DNA of 64,000 nt, taken from Treponema bryantii (lineage in GTDB: Bacteria > Spirochaetota > Spirochaetia > Treponematales > Treponemataceae). Position 1 is the stretch's first letter. Each line of letters opens with the position of its first letter. The stretch is from positions 682,001 through 746,000 of the forward strand of contig NZ_AP025286.1 in the NCBI RefSeq assembly GCF_036492245.1. Reading direction: 5' to 3'. The notes below the pieces were generated by a model. It made no database searches and was not told where the DNA came from. It saw only the letters and a list, made by a program, of their open reading frames with translations. A program made the translations under genes and the position numbers. Shown here piece after piece: positions 55,285 to 64,000 of the stretch.

Positions 55285-56712
55285 GTGATAATAACCAGGC
55301 CTGAAAATCAGGATGTTGAACTCAAACAGAACTGGCAGGATGAATATCTCAAATGGATTTGCGCCTTTGCAAATACAAAGGGTGGCGTTCTGTATATTGG
55401 TGTTCATGATAAAGGCGAAGTTCTGGGGCTTAGTAATTATCATCAACTCAGTGAGGCAATACCACTCAAGATTCGTCAGACAATGGGGCTTCTTGTTGAT
55501 ATTCAGATCCTTTCGGCTGATGACGATGCTGCAAAAAAGTATCTTAAAATCTCTGTAGAAAAATATCCTTTTCCGGTAAGTTATCACGGAAAATATTATA
55601 AACGGGTAGGTTCAATAACTCTGGAAGTGATTGGTCTTGAACTGGATAAAATGATTCTTTCTGTGCAGGGAAGAACCTGGGATAGTGTACCGGTTCCGCA
55701 TGTAAAGATTTCAGACCTTGATGAGCGTGCTTTTCAGATTTTTAAGAAGAGAGCCCTTTTTACTCACAGACTTACAGAAGAACAGCTTAATGTAAGCAAT
55801 AAAGATTTAATCCATAATCTTCATGGCTTTGAAAATGATTATCTTACAAGAGCTGCAGTTCTGTCTTTTCATCCAGATCCAGAACAGTGGTTTACCGGGG
55901 CTTATGTAAAAATTGCCTATTTTCTGGATGAAGCAAATATTTTGTATCAGGATGAAGTTCACGGTTCCTTGCTTGAACAGGTTGAACGAACTATGGAAAT
56001 CATCTACACAAAGTATATGAAGGCTCTGATTGATTATGACGGCATTGCAAGACGGGAAACTTACTTCTTTCCTCACGATGCATTCCGAGAGCTTTTGCTT
56101 AATGCCTTGATTCACAGAGATTACATGAATCCAACTCCTATCCAGATACAGATTTTTAAAGATAAAATTGATATCTGGAATATTGGCAAAATGCCTGATG
56201 ATATAAAACTGGAAGACTTGTTTACAAAACACCGCTCTGAGCCGCGTAATCCGAATATTGCGAATGTTTTTTTCAGGTGCGGTTATATAGAAAGCTGGGG
56301 ACGCGGATATTTTAAGATTCAGGAATTGTGTAAACAGGTAAATGCAAAGCTGCCGGTGCCGGAGAATCTTAGCGGGGGCATTTCGGTCGTCTGCAATGCA
56401 AGTGAACAGTATTTGAAGTTGGCGGAACAACTTGATGAGGGTGTTGGTGATGAACTGAGAACTAGGAAGAAAAGTTCACAGAAAACTAGGGAGAAAACTA
56501 GGGAGAAAACTAGGGAGAAAACTAGGGAGAAAACTAGGGAGAAAATTGTTCAAATTATAATCAATAATCCGAATGTAACTACATCAGAACTTGCCGAGCA
56601 ATTGGAATTAACAGTTAAAGGTATAGAATGGCAGTTAAAACAACTTAAAGAACATAATATAATCCGTCGTGTCGGAGCAGACAAAGGCGGGTATTGGGAA
56701 ATAATAAAATGA
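55285..56712 (+). CDS. Schlafen/AlbA_2-domain protein with HATPase-like region and C-terminal winged helix
   Basis: A 475-residue protein of the group often called RecG-like or putative transcriptional regulator. The AlbA_2 (Schlafen AAA_4) domain spans about 10-130 (CAFANTKGGVLYIGVHDKG is its core), a central domain ending in HDAFRELLLNALIHRDY and IDIWNIGKMPD resembles the HATPase_c_4 module (about 260-350), and a winged helix follows (about 420-475). Between them lies a KTRE5 repeat from a 12-bp minisatellite. The start is GTG 55285 with CGGAG upstream. Members act as regulators or in phage defence; the role here is unknown. Confidence 0.83.
   Translation: MIITRPENQDVELKQNWQDEYLKWICAFANTKGGVLYIGVHDKGEVLGLSNYHQLSEAIPLKIRQTMGLLVDIQILSADDDAAKKYLKISVEKYPFPVSYHGKYYKRVGSITLEVIGLELDKMILSVQGRTWDSVPVPHVKISDLDERAFQIFKKRALFTHRLTEEQLNVSNKDLIHNLHGFENDYLTRAAVLSFHPDPEQWFTGAYVKIAYFLDEANILYQDEVHGSLLEQVERTMEIIYTKYMKALIDYDGIARRETYFFPHDAFRELLLNALIHRDYMNPTPIQIQIFKDKIDIWNIGKMPDDIKLEDLFTKHRSEPRNPNIANVFFRCGYIESWGRGYFKIQELCKQVNAKLPVPENLSGGISVVCNASEQYLKLAEQLDEGVGDELRTRKKSSQKTREKTREKTREKTREKTREKIVQIIINNPNVTTSELAEQLELTVKGIEWQLKQLKEHNIIRRVGADKGGYWEIIK
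56482..56541 (+). repeat. In-frame 12-bp minisatellite, five perfect units
   Basis: Unit AAAACTAGGGAG repeated five times, encoding KTRE each time, inside the linker before the winged helix of the AlbA_2 protein. A decayed unit (ACTAGGAAGAAAA) precedes it. Copy number changes would keep the frame. Confidence 0.95.
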
Positions 56713-56737
56713 AAATCAACCCGATTAGAGGAAATAT

Positions 56738-57931
56738 ATGAAAATCAACAAAATTGCCGTAGCCGGTACTGGTTACGTAGGTCTTTCATTAGCAACATTA
56801 CTTGCACAGCATAATGATGTTGTGGCTGTAGATGTTGTTCCAGAAAAAGTAGACCTTATAAACAATAAAAAGTCTCCAATTCAAGATAAAGAAATAGAAG
56901 ACTTTCTTGCTACAAAACCTCTTAAACTTGTAGCAACAACTGATGGTCGTGCGGCTTACAAAGATGCAGATCTTGTCATCATTGCAACTCCAACAAATTA
57001 CGACCCAAAATTAAATTTTTTCGATACAAAATATGTTGAGCAGGTAATCGAACTGGTGCTGGAAGTAAATCCAGATGCAATAATGATTATCAAATCAACA
57101 ATTCCGGTTGGCTACACAAAATCAGTGCGTCAGAAATACAATACAAAGAATATTATTTTTGCACCGGAGTTCCTGCGCGAAAGCAAGGCACTTTACGATA
57201 ATCTTTATCCAAGTCGTATAGTTGTAGGAACAGACTTGCAAGACCCACGTCTGGTAGATGCCGCACATACCTTTGCAGAGCTTTTACAGCAGGGCGCAAT
57301 CAAACAGGATATTCCAACCCTATATATGGGCTTTACAGAAGCCGAAGCCGTAAAACTTTTTGCAAATACATATCTGGCCTTGCGTGTAAGCTATTTTAAT
57401 GAACTCGACACTTATGCAGAAATTAAAGGCCTTGATACAGGCAGCATTATCAAGGGCGTTTCTCTGGACCCTCGTATAGGGGACTTTTATAATAACCCAA
57501 GCTTTGGTTATGGCGGATACTGCCTTCCAAAAGATACAAAGCAACTTCTTGCAAACTATAATGATGTACCACAGAATCTTATCAGTGCAATCGTTCAGTC
57601 AAATACAACTCGTAAAGATCACATTGCACAAATGATTATAGACAGAGAGCCAAAGAAAGTTGGTATTTACCGCCTTACAATGAAGTCAAACAGCGACAAC
57701 TTCCGTGCCAGTGCAATCCAGGGCGTTATGAAGCGCATTAAAGCAAAGGGAATTGAAGTTGTGGTTTATGAACCAACGTTGCATGAAGATAATTTCTTTA
57801 ATTCACGAGTCGAAAAAGATTTACAGAAGTTTAAGTCAGAATGCGATGTTATTATTGCAAATAGAAATGCTGAAGAATTAGCTGATGTGGCTGAGAAGAT
57901 TTATACCCGTGATTTGATGGGTAGGGATTAA
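56738..57931 (+). CDS. ugd: UDP-glucose 6-dehydrogenase
   Basis: A 397-residue cytoplasmic NAD-dependent dehydrogenase that oxidises UDP-glucose to UDP-glucuronate. The N-terminal [11 protein letters not shown] Rossmann motif, [34 protein letters not shown] and the catalytic [11 protein letters not shown] (thiol Cys near residue 262) are all present; length and domain order match the family (about 390). It follows the AlbA_2 gene by 25 bp and starts the polysaccharide operon. Being early, it supplies uronic acid that the downstream ATP-grasp enzyme may amidate. Confidence 0.97.
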   Translation: MKINKIAVAGTGYVGLSLATLLAQHNDVVAVDVVPEKVDLINNKKSPIQDKEIEDFLATKPLKLVATTDGRAAYKDADLVIIATPTNYDPKLNFFDTKYVEQVIELVLEVNPDAIMIIKSTIPVGYTKSVRQKYNTKNIIFAPEFLRESKALYDNLYPSRIVVGTDLQDPRLVDAAHTFAELLQQGAIKQDIPTLYMGFTEAEAVKLFANTYLALRVSYFNELDTYAEIKGLDTGSIIKGVSLDPRIGDFYNNPSFGYGGYCLPKDTKQLLANYNDVPQNLISAIVQSNTTRKDHIAQMIIDREPKKVGIYRLTMKSNSDNFRASAIQGVMKRIKAKGIEVVVYEPTLHEDNFFNSRVEKDLQKFKSECDVIIANRNAEELADVAEKIYTRDLMGRD

Positions 57932-57947
57932 TTTCAGAAGGTTTTAT

Positions 57948-58835
57948 ATGAATAAATCTGTAATAAAGAGGATGTTTCCCGATTGGCTTTTAAAATTTAT
58001 CATTTATAAACCATGGATGAATGATGAAAAGTATTTAAAATACAAATTTAAAAAAACATTAGGCAGAGAATTAAATCTTGACTCTCCAAAATCATTTAAT
58101 GAAAAGATACAGTGGTTAAAGATACATGATAGAAATCCTGATTATACAAGAATGGTTGATAAATATGAAGCTAAAAAGTATGTAGCTTCAATAATTGGTG
58201 AAGAATATATAATTCCAAATTATGGAGTATGGAATAAATTTGAGGATATTGATTTTAATTCTTTACCTGAGCAATTCGTATTAAAAACGACACATGACAG
58301 TGGTGGGGTTTCAATTTGCAGAGATAAAACATCTTTCGATTATAATAAAGCAAAAATACATTTGAAAAAATCATTAAAGAATAACTTTTATTATATGGGG
58401 AGAGAATGGCCTTATAAAGATGTAAAGCCAAGAATTTTAGCTGAAAAATATATGGAAGATTCTTCCTCTAAAGAATTAGTAGATTATAAGTTTTATTGTT
58501 TTGATGGAATTCCCAAATTTTTATATATATCAAAAGGACTTGAATATCATCCCACCGCTAGTATTAGTTTTGTAAATCTTAATTGGACTTTTGCTCCATA
58601 TGAAAGAAGTGATTATAAAACTTTTGATGCATTGCCTGAGAGACCTTCGAAATTTGATGAAATGATTGAAATATGTAAAAAACTTTCAACTAATCATAAG
58701 TTCTTGAGAGTTGATTTGTATCAAATTAATAATCATATTTACTTTTCAGAGTTAACTTTTTCTCCTTGTAGTGGAATGATGCCTTTTAAAACATTAGAAC
58801 AAGATTTAGAAATGGGTGACTTATTAAAAATATAA
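57948..58835 (+). CDS. TupA-like ATP-grasp enzyme
   Basis: A 295-residue cytoplasmic protein with the TupA-like ATP-grasp pattern: SPKSFNEKIQWLKIHDRNPDYTRMVDKY N-terminal block (about 43-70), FVLKTTHDSGGVSICRDK (nucleotide-binding Lys and Gly-rich loop), DYKFYCFDGIPKFLYI and a C-terminal FSELTFSPCSGM. The family takes its name from TupA of the teichuronopeptide locus, and ATP-grasp ligases form amide bonds between carboxylates and amino acids. It lies between ugd (16 bp upstream) and alanine racemase (16 bp downstream), so attachment of alanine to a uronic acid is a reasonable inference. Confidence 0.88.
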   Translation: MNKSVIKRMFPDWLLKFIIYKPWMNDEKYLKYKFKKTLGRELNLDSPKSFNEKIQWLKIHDRNPDYTRMVDKYEAKKYVASIIGEEYIIPNYGVWNKFEDIDFNSLPEQFVLKTTHDSGGVSICRDKTSFDYNKAKIHLKKSLKNNFYYMGREWPYKDVKPRILAEKYMEDSSSKELVDYKFYCFDGIPKFLYISKGLEYHPTASISFVNLNWTFAPYERSDYKTFDALPERPSKFDEMIEICKKLSTNHKFLRVDLYQINNHIYFSELTFSPCSGMMPFKTLEQDLEMGDLLKI

Positions 58836-58851
58836 GAAAGGAATGTGAAAA

Positions 58852-59958
58852 ATGGTGCATAGATCTTGGCTAGAAATAGATTTAAATCAAATAAAGAAAA
58901 ACTATCAAATATATAAAACTCAACTCCCAACGAATACAAAAGTAATGGCAGTTGTAAAAGCTGATGCTTATGGACATGGAGATGTCAATATTGCTGAATG
59001 CATGCAACAATGTGGTATAGATTTATTTGCTGTTTCAAATATAGAGGAAGCTATACGACTTAGGCTAAATAATATCAAAGGAGAAATCCTTATTTTAGGA
59101 TATACTCCAATATCATGTATAAATGATTTAATGAAGTATGATATTACCCAAGCCATTTTGTCAAATGAGTATTTTGAAGAAATTTTAAATTCAAATTTAG
59201 ATATTACACACCTAAAATGTCAGTATGCAATTGATACAGGTATGAATCGTATTGGCTTGGATGCAGATGATTTATTAAATACAGAACAATCTATTCGATT
59301 TGTTGCTAAAAATTTAAATCTTACAGGTTTGTTTACACATTTATGTGTTGCAGATACTGATAATGAAAAATGTATTGCTTTTACAAAAGAGCAGATAAAG
59401 AAATTCGAAATAGTTGCCGATTCTGTTGCGGATTTAAAGTTGAAATATATTCATTGTCTTAATTCTGCAGGTGGTCTTTCTTATAATAATTGTAAATATA
59501 ATTCGATAGTTAGATTAGGAATAATCTTATATGGATTAAAACCTGATTATTCAAATGTTTTACCAGATGGAATACACTCTGCATTATCATGGAAGTCTGT
59601 AATCTCAATGATAAAAGATGTTCATAAAGGTGAAACAATTGGTTATGGAAGAACCTTTATTGCGGAACAAGATATGAAAGTCGCAACAGTTCCTACTGGT
59701 TATGCAGATGGTTATAATAGATTACTTTCTAATAAAGGGCATGTTATTATAAATGGTAAAAATGCACCAATTTTAGGAAGAATTTGTATGGATCAATTTA
59801 TGATTGATGTCTCGAATATTGAGAACTTGAAAATAGGAGATGAAATTGATTTATTAAATACAAATTATAATGCTGATGATATGGCACAAGAATTAAATAC
59901 AATTGGTTATGAGATAATTTGTGATATTGGTAGAAGAGTCAGCAGGTTGTATAAGTAA
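58852..59958 (+). CDS. alr: Alanine racemase
   Basis: A 368-residue fold-type III PLP enzyme. The PLP Lys is in VVKADAYGHG (Lys35) and the catalytic Tyr in TIGYGRTF (about 264); RICMDQFMID carries the carboxylate-binding residues. Length and both catalytic residues are intact, so it should be active as an L/D-alanine racemase. Its place inside a polysaccharide operon, not next to wall genes, suggests D-Ala is made for the glycan, perhaps in addition to a housekeeping alr. A serine-racemising variant cannot be excluded. Confidence 0.93.
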   Translation: MVHRSWLEIDLNQIKKNYQIYKTQLPTNTKVMAVVKADAYGHGDVNIAECMQQCGIDLFAVSNIEEAIRLRLNNIKGEILILGYTPISCINDLMKYDITQAILSNEYFEEILNSNLDITHLKCQYAIDTGMNRIGLDADDLLNTEQSIRFVAKNLNLTGLFTHLCVADTDNEKCIAFTKEQIKKFEIVADSVADLKLKYIHCLNSAGGLSYNNCKYNSIVRLGIILYGLKPDYSNVLPDGIHSALSWKSVISMIKDVHKGETIGYGRTFIAEQDMKVATVPTGYADGYNRLLSNKGHVIINGKNAPILGRICMDQFMIDVSNIENLKIGDEIDLLNTNYNADDMAQELNTIGYEIICDIGRRVSRLYK

Positions 59959-59985
59959 GTAAGGTTTGTTTAAGGATAGGAAACA

Positions 59986-60555
59986 ATGCGAGGACGAGAT
60001 AGATTTAAAAAATATTCAAGTTTAATTTATTTTTTATGTTCTATAACTAGGCTTTTATCTAAAAAGACAAGACTGAGGATGTTTTTCAAATCAAGAAATA
60101 TAACAGGTACACGAGGAATTGTAAAACGATATATTTTACTAAAAACTATTGCGAAAAATTGTGGCGATAATGTATGTATCATGGAAGGTGTATATTTACT
60201 GCATCCAGAAAATTTAAGTATAGGAAACAATGTAAGTATACATCCAATGTGTTATCTTGATGCTCAAGGTTCAATTAATATAGGTAATGATGTTTCAATT
60301 GCTGAAGGTTCAAGTTTGATATCATTTGAACATAATTATTCAGATAATACGATTCCCATAAAAGATCAGGACTTGTCTTTAGGTCCTATTTCAATAAGTT
60401 CTAATGTATGGATAGGGGCAAAAGCAACAGTACTATCAAATGTTACAGTTGGGAATGGTTCAATTATTGGGGCTGGTGCTGTTGTGACTAAGAACGTTGA
60501 TGAAAATATAATTGTTGGTGGTGTTCCCGCTAAGAAAATAAAGGAAAGAATATGA
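59986..60555 (+). CDS. Left-handed beta-helix O-acetyltransferase
   Basis: A 189-residue acyltransferase of the hexapeptide-repeat (maltose/galactoside acetyltransferase, WbbJ-like) group. A basic N-terminal helix is followed from about residue 70 by repeated [18 protein letters not shown] and [37 protein letters not shown] turns, with the catalytic His in the FEHNYSD region. AGGAAA precedes the ATG. It likely O-acetylates a sugar of the glycan. Its stop overlaps the next ATG in ATGA. Confidence 0.88.
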   Translation: MRGRDRFKKYSSLIYFLCSITRLLSKKTRLRMFFKSRNITGTRGIVKRYILLKTIAKNCGDNVCIMEGVYLLHPENLSIGNNVSIHPMCYLDAQGSINIGNDVSIAEGSSLISFEHNYSDNTIPIKDQDLSLGPISISSNVWIGAKATVLSNVTVGNGSIIGAGAVVTKNVDENIIVGGVPAKKIKERI

Positions 60556-61697
60556 AATTATTATTTGTTCATGATCATAAGTTCAGAAAGATTAATAACT
60601 CATTTTATTCGACTGGTGGTTTGAACGACGAAGTTCTTTCTAGATATACAAATATTTTTGATGAAGTAATAGTCTTTTCACGCGTAATAGAAGAGCAAAA
60701 TGAAAGTAATAAATATTCAAAAATTACAAATAGCAAAGTTACTATAATAAACAGTCTAACAGCAACAAAGGATTTGATAAAAGAACTTGTAAAAAAAACT
60801 GATAAGGTAATAGTTCGAATGCCATGTTTTAATGGTATAAAATTTCTGCCGCTATGCAGAAAGCTTAATAGAAATTATTTGATTGAATTAGTTGCATGTC
60901 CTTGGGATTCATTCTGGAATTACGATTGGAGAGGAAAAGTAATTGCTCCGTTTATATATTTATTCAATAAAATAGAAGTTAGTAAAGCACCTAATGTTTT
61001 ATATGTTACAGAAAAATTTTTACAGAGACGATACCCAAATAAGAATAATACGTTAGCATGTTCAGATGTTGTTCTTAAAAAAAATAGTGAAGAAGTATTG
61101 ATTAATCGAAAAGAAATAATTGAGAAAAGTAAACCAATTATAAATTTGGGTACATTGGCTGCTATTGATGTTAAGTATAAAGGGCAAGATAGAGTTATAA
61201 AAGCAATGGGAGTGTTAGCCAAAAAGGGAATTTACAATTATAAATATTATCTTGCGGGAAATGGAGATAAAACTTATTTATTGAAACTTGCCCGAAAGTT
61301 ACATATTGATAATAATATTATTTTTGATGGCGGTATTCCTCATGAACAAATTGATGATTGGTTTAAAAAAATAGATATATATATTCAGCCTAGTTTACAG
61401 GAAGGGTTACCTCGTTCTCTGGTAGAGGCAATGAGCAACGCCTTACCGTGTATTGGCTCAACTACAGGAGGAATCCCTGAATTATTAGATAATCAATTTA
61501 TTTTTAGTAATCGAAATTCTGTAAAACAAATTAAAAAATTACTCTTAAAAATGACAAAAGGACAAATGTTAAGTCAAGCTGAACTTAATTTCCAGAATTC
61601 TAAAAAATATCAAATTGATATATTGGAACAAAAACGTAATAATTTTTATAATGAGTTCAAGAATCAATCTAAAGAATTGAGGTCTCACAAAAAATGA
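60552..61697 (+). CDS. GT-B glycosyltransferase (family 4-like)
   Basis: A 381-residue cytoplasmic or membrane-associated GT-B enzyme. The C-terminal half has [31 protein letters not shown] and [20 protein letters not shown], the EX7E motif of GT4 retaining transferases (donor binding). The N-terminal half contains the acceptor lobe without obvious hydrophobic anchor. The acceptor and sugar are unknown. Overlaps on both sides (ATGA) imply coupled translation in the polysaccharide operon. Confidence 0.9.
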   Translation: MKLLFVHDHKFRKINNSFYSTGGLNDEVLSRYTNIFDEVIVFSRVIEEQNESNKYSKITNSKVTIINSLTATKDLIKELVKKTDKVIVRMPCFNGIKFLPLCRKLNRNYLIELVACPWDSFWNYDWRGKVIAPFIYLFNKIEVSKAPNVLYVTEKFLQRRYPNKNNTLACSDVVLKKNSEEVLINRKEIIEKSKPIINLGTLAAIDVKYKGQDRVIKAMGVLAKKGIYNYKYYLAGNGDKTYLLKLARKLHIDNNIIFDGGIPHEQIDDWFKKIDIYIQPSLQEGLPRSLVEAMSNALPCIGSTTGGIPELLDNQFIFSNRNSVKQIKKLLLKMTKGQMLSQAELNFQNSKKYQIDILEQKRNNFYNEFKNQSKELRSHKK

Positions 61698-62734
61698 AAA
61701 TAGCTTTTATATGCAATAAACTAACAGGTGGTGGAGCTGAAAGATTCACTGCGAACATTGCAAACAGATTTTCTCAGGATTCATCGAATTCCGTTTATGT
61801 AATTACAGGAACAAGAACGGAAGAAGACTATTCTTTGAATGACAATATCATAAGATTTGAGATTATTATTAAAAGACTGTATGAAGATTCAAAAAGCTTA
61901 CTAAAACTCATACGAGAATATGGTATTAAAGTTGTAGTTGGAATTGATATATATCCTAATTTTGTTGTTTGTTTGATTAGCAAATTTACAAAGGCAAAAT
62001 GTGTAATTAGTGAACGAAATGCCCCTAAACAAGTGAATATTTCAAAGAAAAGTAGATTTCTGAGATGGATCCTTTACAGATTTGCTGATGGTTATGTGTT
62101 CCAGACAAACGGAGCAAAAGAATTTTATTCAAAAAGCATTCAAAAAAGAAGTGTTGTTATTCACAATCCAATAAGAGAAAATCTTCCTTCAAAGACTAAT
62201 GTAAATAATAAAGAAATTGTGGCGATTGGAAGATTAAATGTTCAAAAAAATTATCCAATGCTAATTAATGCATTTAATATAGTGCATAATAAGTATCCCA
62301 ATTATAAACTTAGAATTTTTGGTGATGGAGAATTAAAAGAATCTCTTTTAAAACAAGTGAATAATTTACACTTAAATGAAAGTGTTGTCTTTGAAAATTT
62401 TACGTTAAATGTACATGAAGCAATCAAAGATTCTTCAATTTATGTTATGACAAGCGATTTTGAAGGAATGCCAAATTCTTTGATGGAAGCAATGGCAATG
62501 GGATTTCCTGTTGTTTCAACAGATTGTCCGAGCGGGGGACCTGGAGAACTTATTACTGATGGTGTTAATGGTATGCTTTGTAAGGTCGGAGATTATAAAG
62601 ATTGTGCTGAAAAGATATGCTCAATTATAGAGAATTATGAAATTTCCGTAAATCTTGCGGAGAATGCTAAATCTATAATGCAAAGTCATAATACAAATAT
62701 TATTATGACAGAATGGGAAAATTATTTGGAGTGA
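61694..62734 (+). CDS. GT-B glycosyltransferase (family 4-like)
   Basis: A 346-residue GT-B enzyme opening with FICNKLTGGGAERFTANIA, the GGGAER loop of many GT4 enzymes, and closing with VAIGRLNVQKNYPMLINAF, LRIFGDGELKESL and TSDFEGMPNSLMEAMAMGFP (EX7E). It probably adds one sugar of the repeat unit. It overlaps the previous gene by four bases and is followed after 4 bp by the polymerase. Confidence 0.92.
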   Translation: MKIAFICNKLTGGGAERFTANIANRFSQDSSNSVYVITGTRTEEDYSLNDNIIRFEIIIKRLYEDSKSLLKLIREYGIKVVVGIDIYPNFVVCLISKFTKAKCVISERNAPKQVNISKKSRFLRWILYRFADGYVFQTNGAKEFYSKSIQKRSVVIHNPIRENLPSKTNVNNKEIVAIGRLNVQKNYPMLINAFNIVHNKYPNYKLRIFGDGELKESLLKQVNNLHLNESVVFENFTLNVHEAIKDSSIYVMTSDFEGMPNSLMEAMAMGFPVVSTDCPSGGPGELITDGVNGMLCKVGDYKDCAEKICSIIENYEISVNLAENAKSIMQSHNTNIIMTEWENYLE

Positions 62735-62738
62735 TTTC

Positions 62739-64000
62739 TTGGAAATATTAATTCTTAATTCGATTGTTTTTTTTACTGGAATAAAACTCTTACAAAAATC
62801 AATAAAAAAGATTTTGAATGGTAACAGAAGTATATGTTTGATTACATTAATTCTTTTTGTAGTCGAGTATATCGTTCCACTTATTGTAGAAACTATATGG
62901 TATGTATTAAGAATTAAAGTAGATATGTTTCCACCATTAAGCTTAGCATTATGTGATAGAACAACAAGTTATATATATTTTTGTTTTGCAATGTGTATAC
63001 AGCTCTATTTATATATATTTGGTACTAAAAGTAATATTAGTATTAATTTATTACAAACTCCTAAAATTTCTCGTGAATTGTTTTTTATTTTAAAATGCTT
63101 AAGATTTCTTCCTATCCTAGTTATTCTTTTGTCACCTTCGCCTTTGCTATATTTTAAATATTATGCACCTTTTACTCTCCATAAAGACATCGTAACAGAG
63201 AGTGCTGCTCAATTTCACAGCAGTTGGGTTTCTAGTTCTTGTACTATAGCTTTTTTATCAACAATGGCTATTCAATTTTTTAGACTAAAAAGTAATAAAA
63301 AACAGCTTATGGTACAATATTTTTCTGTTTTTCTATATTCTTTTATTAATGGAAAAAGAACAATATTAGCATTTTCTGTTCTAGGATTAATTGTTATTTC
63401 CGTATTACGAACAAAAAAAATCCAGTTGAAAAAGATTATTCTACCTCTAATTATGGTAATTGTTTTTTTTGCATTATATTCAATCTTAAGTGGTAAAGGT
63501 GAATATTATGGTAGCGCGGGAATGAATCTGTTAATGACATATATAATGTATTTTGATAGAGCTTTCGTTACTAAGATTGCAATTTTTGAGAAATTAAATC
63601 CAAATTTAGTACATATTTTAGATTATCCATTTCAAACAATTTTATTTAATCTTTTCTTCTGGATTCCTAGAAGTTTTTGGCCTGAAAAACCTTATCCATA
63701 TGCTCTATATTTCACTTCAGGAGCTATTGGAAATAAAACTTTTTATATGGTACCCTGGAGATTTCAAACAGCTGTTTATGCGGAATGGATTTCCAATATA
63801 GGGATTGTTTTAGGTGTATTTCTTTATATTATTATTTATACTTGGTTTGTTAGAAAAACTGAGAAGAAAAAAAATTTATTAATATATTTTATAGGTTTGA
63901 TATATTCCTGTTTCTTACAAATGTTTGAATATACAGGGACCCCGCAGTATTTTATAATATTGTGGTGTATTTTGATATTTTTAAGTTTATTTAAAAAGAA
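62739..64000 (+). CDS. Wzy-type oligosaccharide repeat-unit polymerase, 5' part
   Basis: The frame opens at TTG 62739 (GGAG at 62728-62731, 7 bp upstream) and stays open to the end of the window (420 codons). It is highly hydrophobic, with about ten helices, and has a long extracytoplasmic loop containing FFWIPRSFWPEKPYPYA, a motif typical of bacterial repeat-unit polymerases, and IMYFDRAF upstream. Such enzymes join lipid-linked repeat units in the periplasm, so the locus is Wzx/Wzy dependent. The C-terminus lies outside the window. TTG use and lack of an ATG near the start make the exact start a little uncertain. Confidence 0.85.
   Translation, partial: MEILILNSIVFFTGIKLLQKSIKKILNGNRSICLITLILFVVEYIVPLIVETIWYVLRIKVDMFPPLSLALCDRTTSYIYFCFAMCIQLYLYIFGTKSNISINLLQTPKISRELFFILKCLRFLPILVILLSPSPLLYFKYYAPFTLHKDIVTESAAQFHSSWVSSSCTIAFLSTMAIQFFRLKSNKKQLMVQYFSVFLYSFINGKRTILAFSVLGLIVISVLRTKKIQLKKIILPLIMVIVFFALYSILSGKGEYYGSAGMNLLMTYIMYFDRAFVTKIAIFEKLNPNLVHILDYPFQTILFNLFFWIPRSFWPEKPYPYALYFTSGAIGNKTFYMVPWRFQTAVYAEWISNIGIVLGVFLYIIIYTWFVRKTEKKKNLLIYFIGLIYSCFLQMFEYTGTPQYFIILWCILIFLSLFKK

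Overview
The window is a chromosomal segment of a low-GC spirochaete, most likely a host-associated Treponema. The 16S rRNA reads as spirochaetal to me, there is a Bat/MoxR cluster, and a diderm envelope is implied by apolipoprotein N-acyltransferase, several lipoproteins and a surface polysaccharide locus. The species call is inference; a 16S search would settle it.

Layout. 1-2760 (+): aroA tail, an orphan adenine methyltransferase and an exported EEP-family phosphodiesterase. 2764-10001 (-): a MoxR-Bat operon (MoxR ATPase, DUF58, BatD-like protein, a BatA-BatB-BatC fusion, a second BatD/SH3 protein, Smr nuclease). 10186-13870 (+): Cys-rich lipoprotein, class I/II aminotransferase, solute-binding lipoprotein. 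14083-18072 (-): ybaK-metH-EamA operon, where metH carries two copies of a GC-rich palindromic element in its domain linkers. 13889-18587 also holds long imperfect inverted repeats, two of which belong to one family. 18663-24070 (+): a complete rrn operon (16S, tRNA-Ala, tRNA-Ile, 23S, 5S) with a strong promoter and RNase III-type processing stems.

24162-47024 (+): an AT-rich operon with two TACA-N2-TGTA operator-like boxes, lnt, an exported protein of unknown function, a 5091-residue exported protein (Ig-like, long beta-repeat, FN3, IPT/TIG, putative-Ig, propeller and OmpL47-like parts), an exported NlpC/P60 peptidase with a second degenerate copy of the fold, and a YARHG protein. This is the best candidate for an undescribed system, probably a giant envelope or surface assembly with its own wall hydrolase.

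47098-49279: a PHP phosphoesterase and a double cyclic-nucleotide-domain regulator. 49296-52439: tRNA-Thr and rfbBAC. 52528-52812: tRNA-Ser, tRNA-Ser, tRNA-Arg. 52813-56712: an accessory stretch with a Lit-like phage-exclusion metallopeptidase, an intact small antitoxin beside a broken PIN toxin, a NusG-family antiterminator with an in-frame stop codon, and a Schlafen/AlbA_2 ATPase with a coding minisatellite.

56738-64000: a polysaccharide operon (ugd, TupA-like ATP-grasp, alanine racemase, acetyltransferase, two glycosyltransferases, start of a Wzy-type polymerase). Together these suggest a glucuronate-containing glycan with an amide-linked (D-)alanine and O-acetylation.
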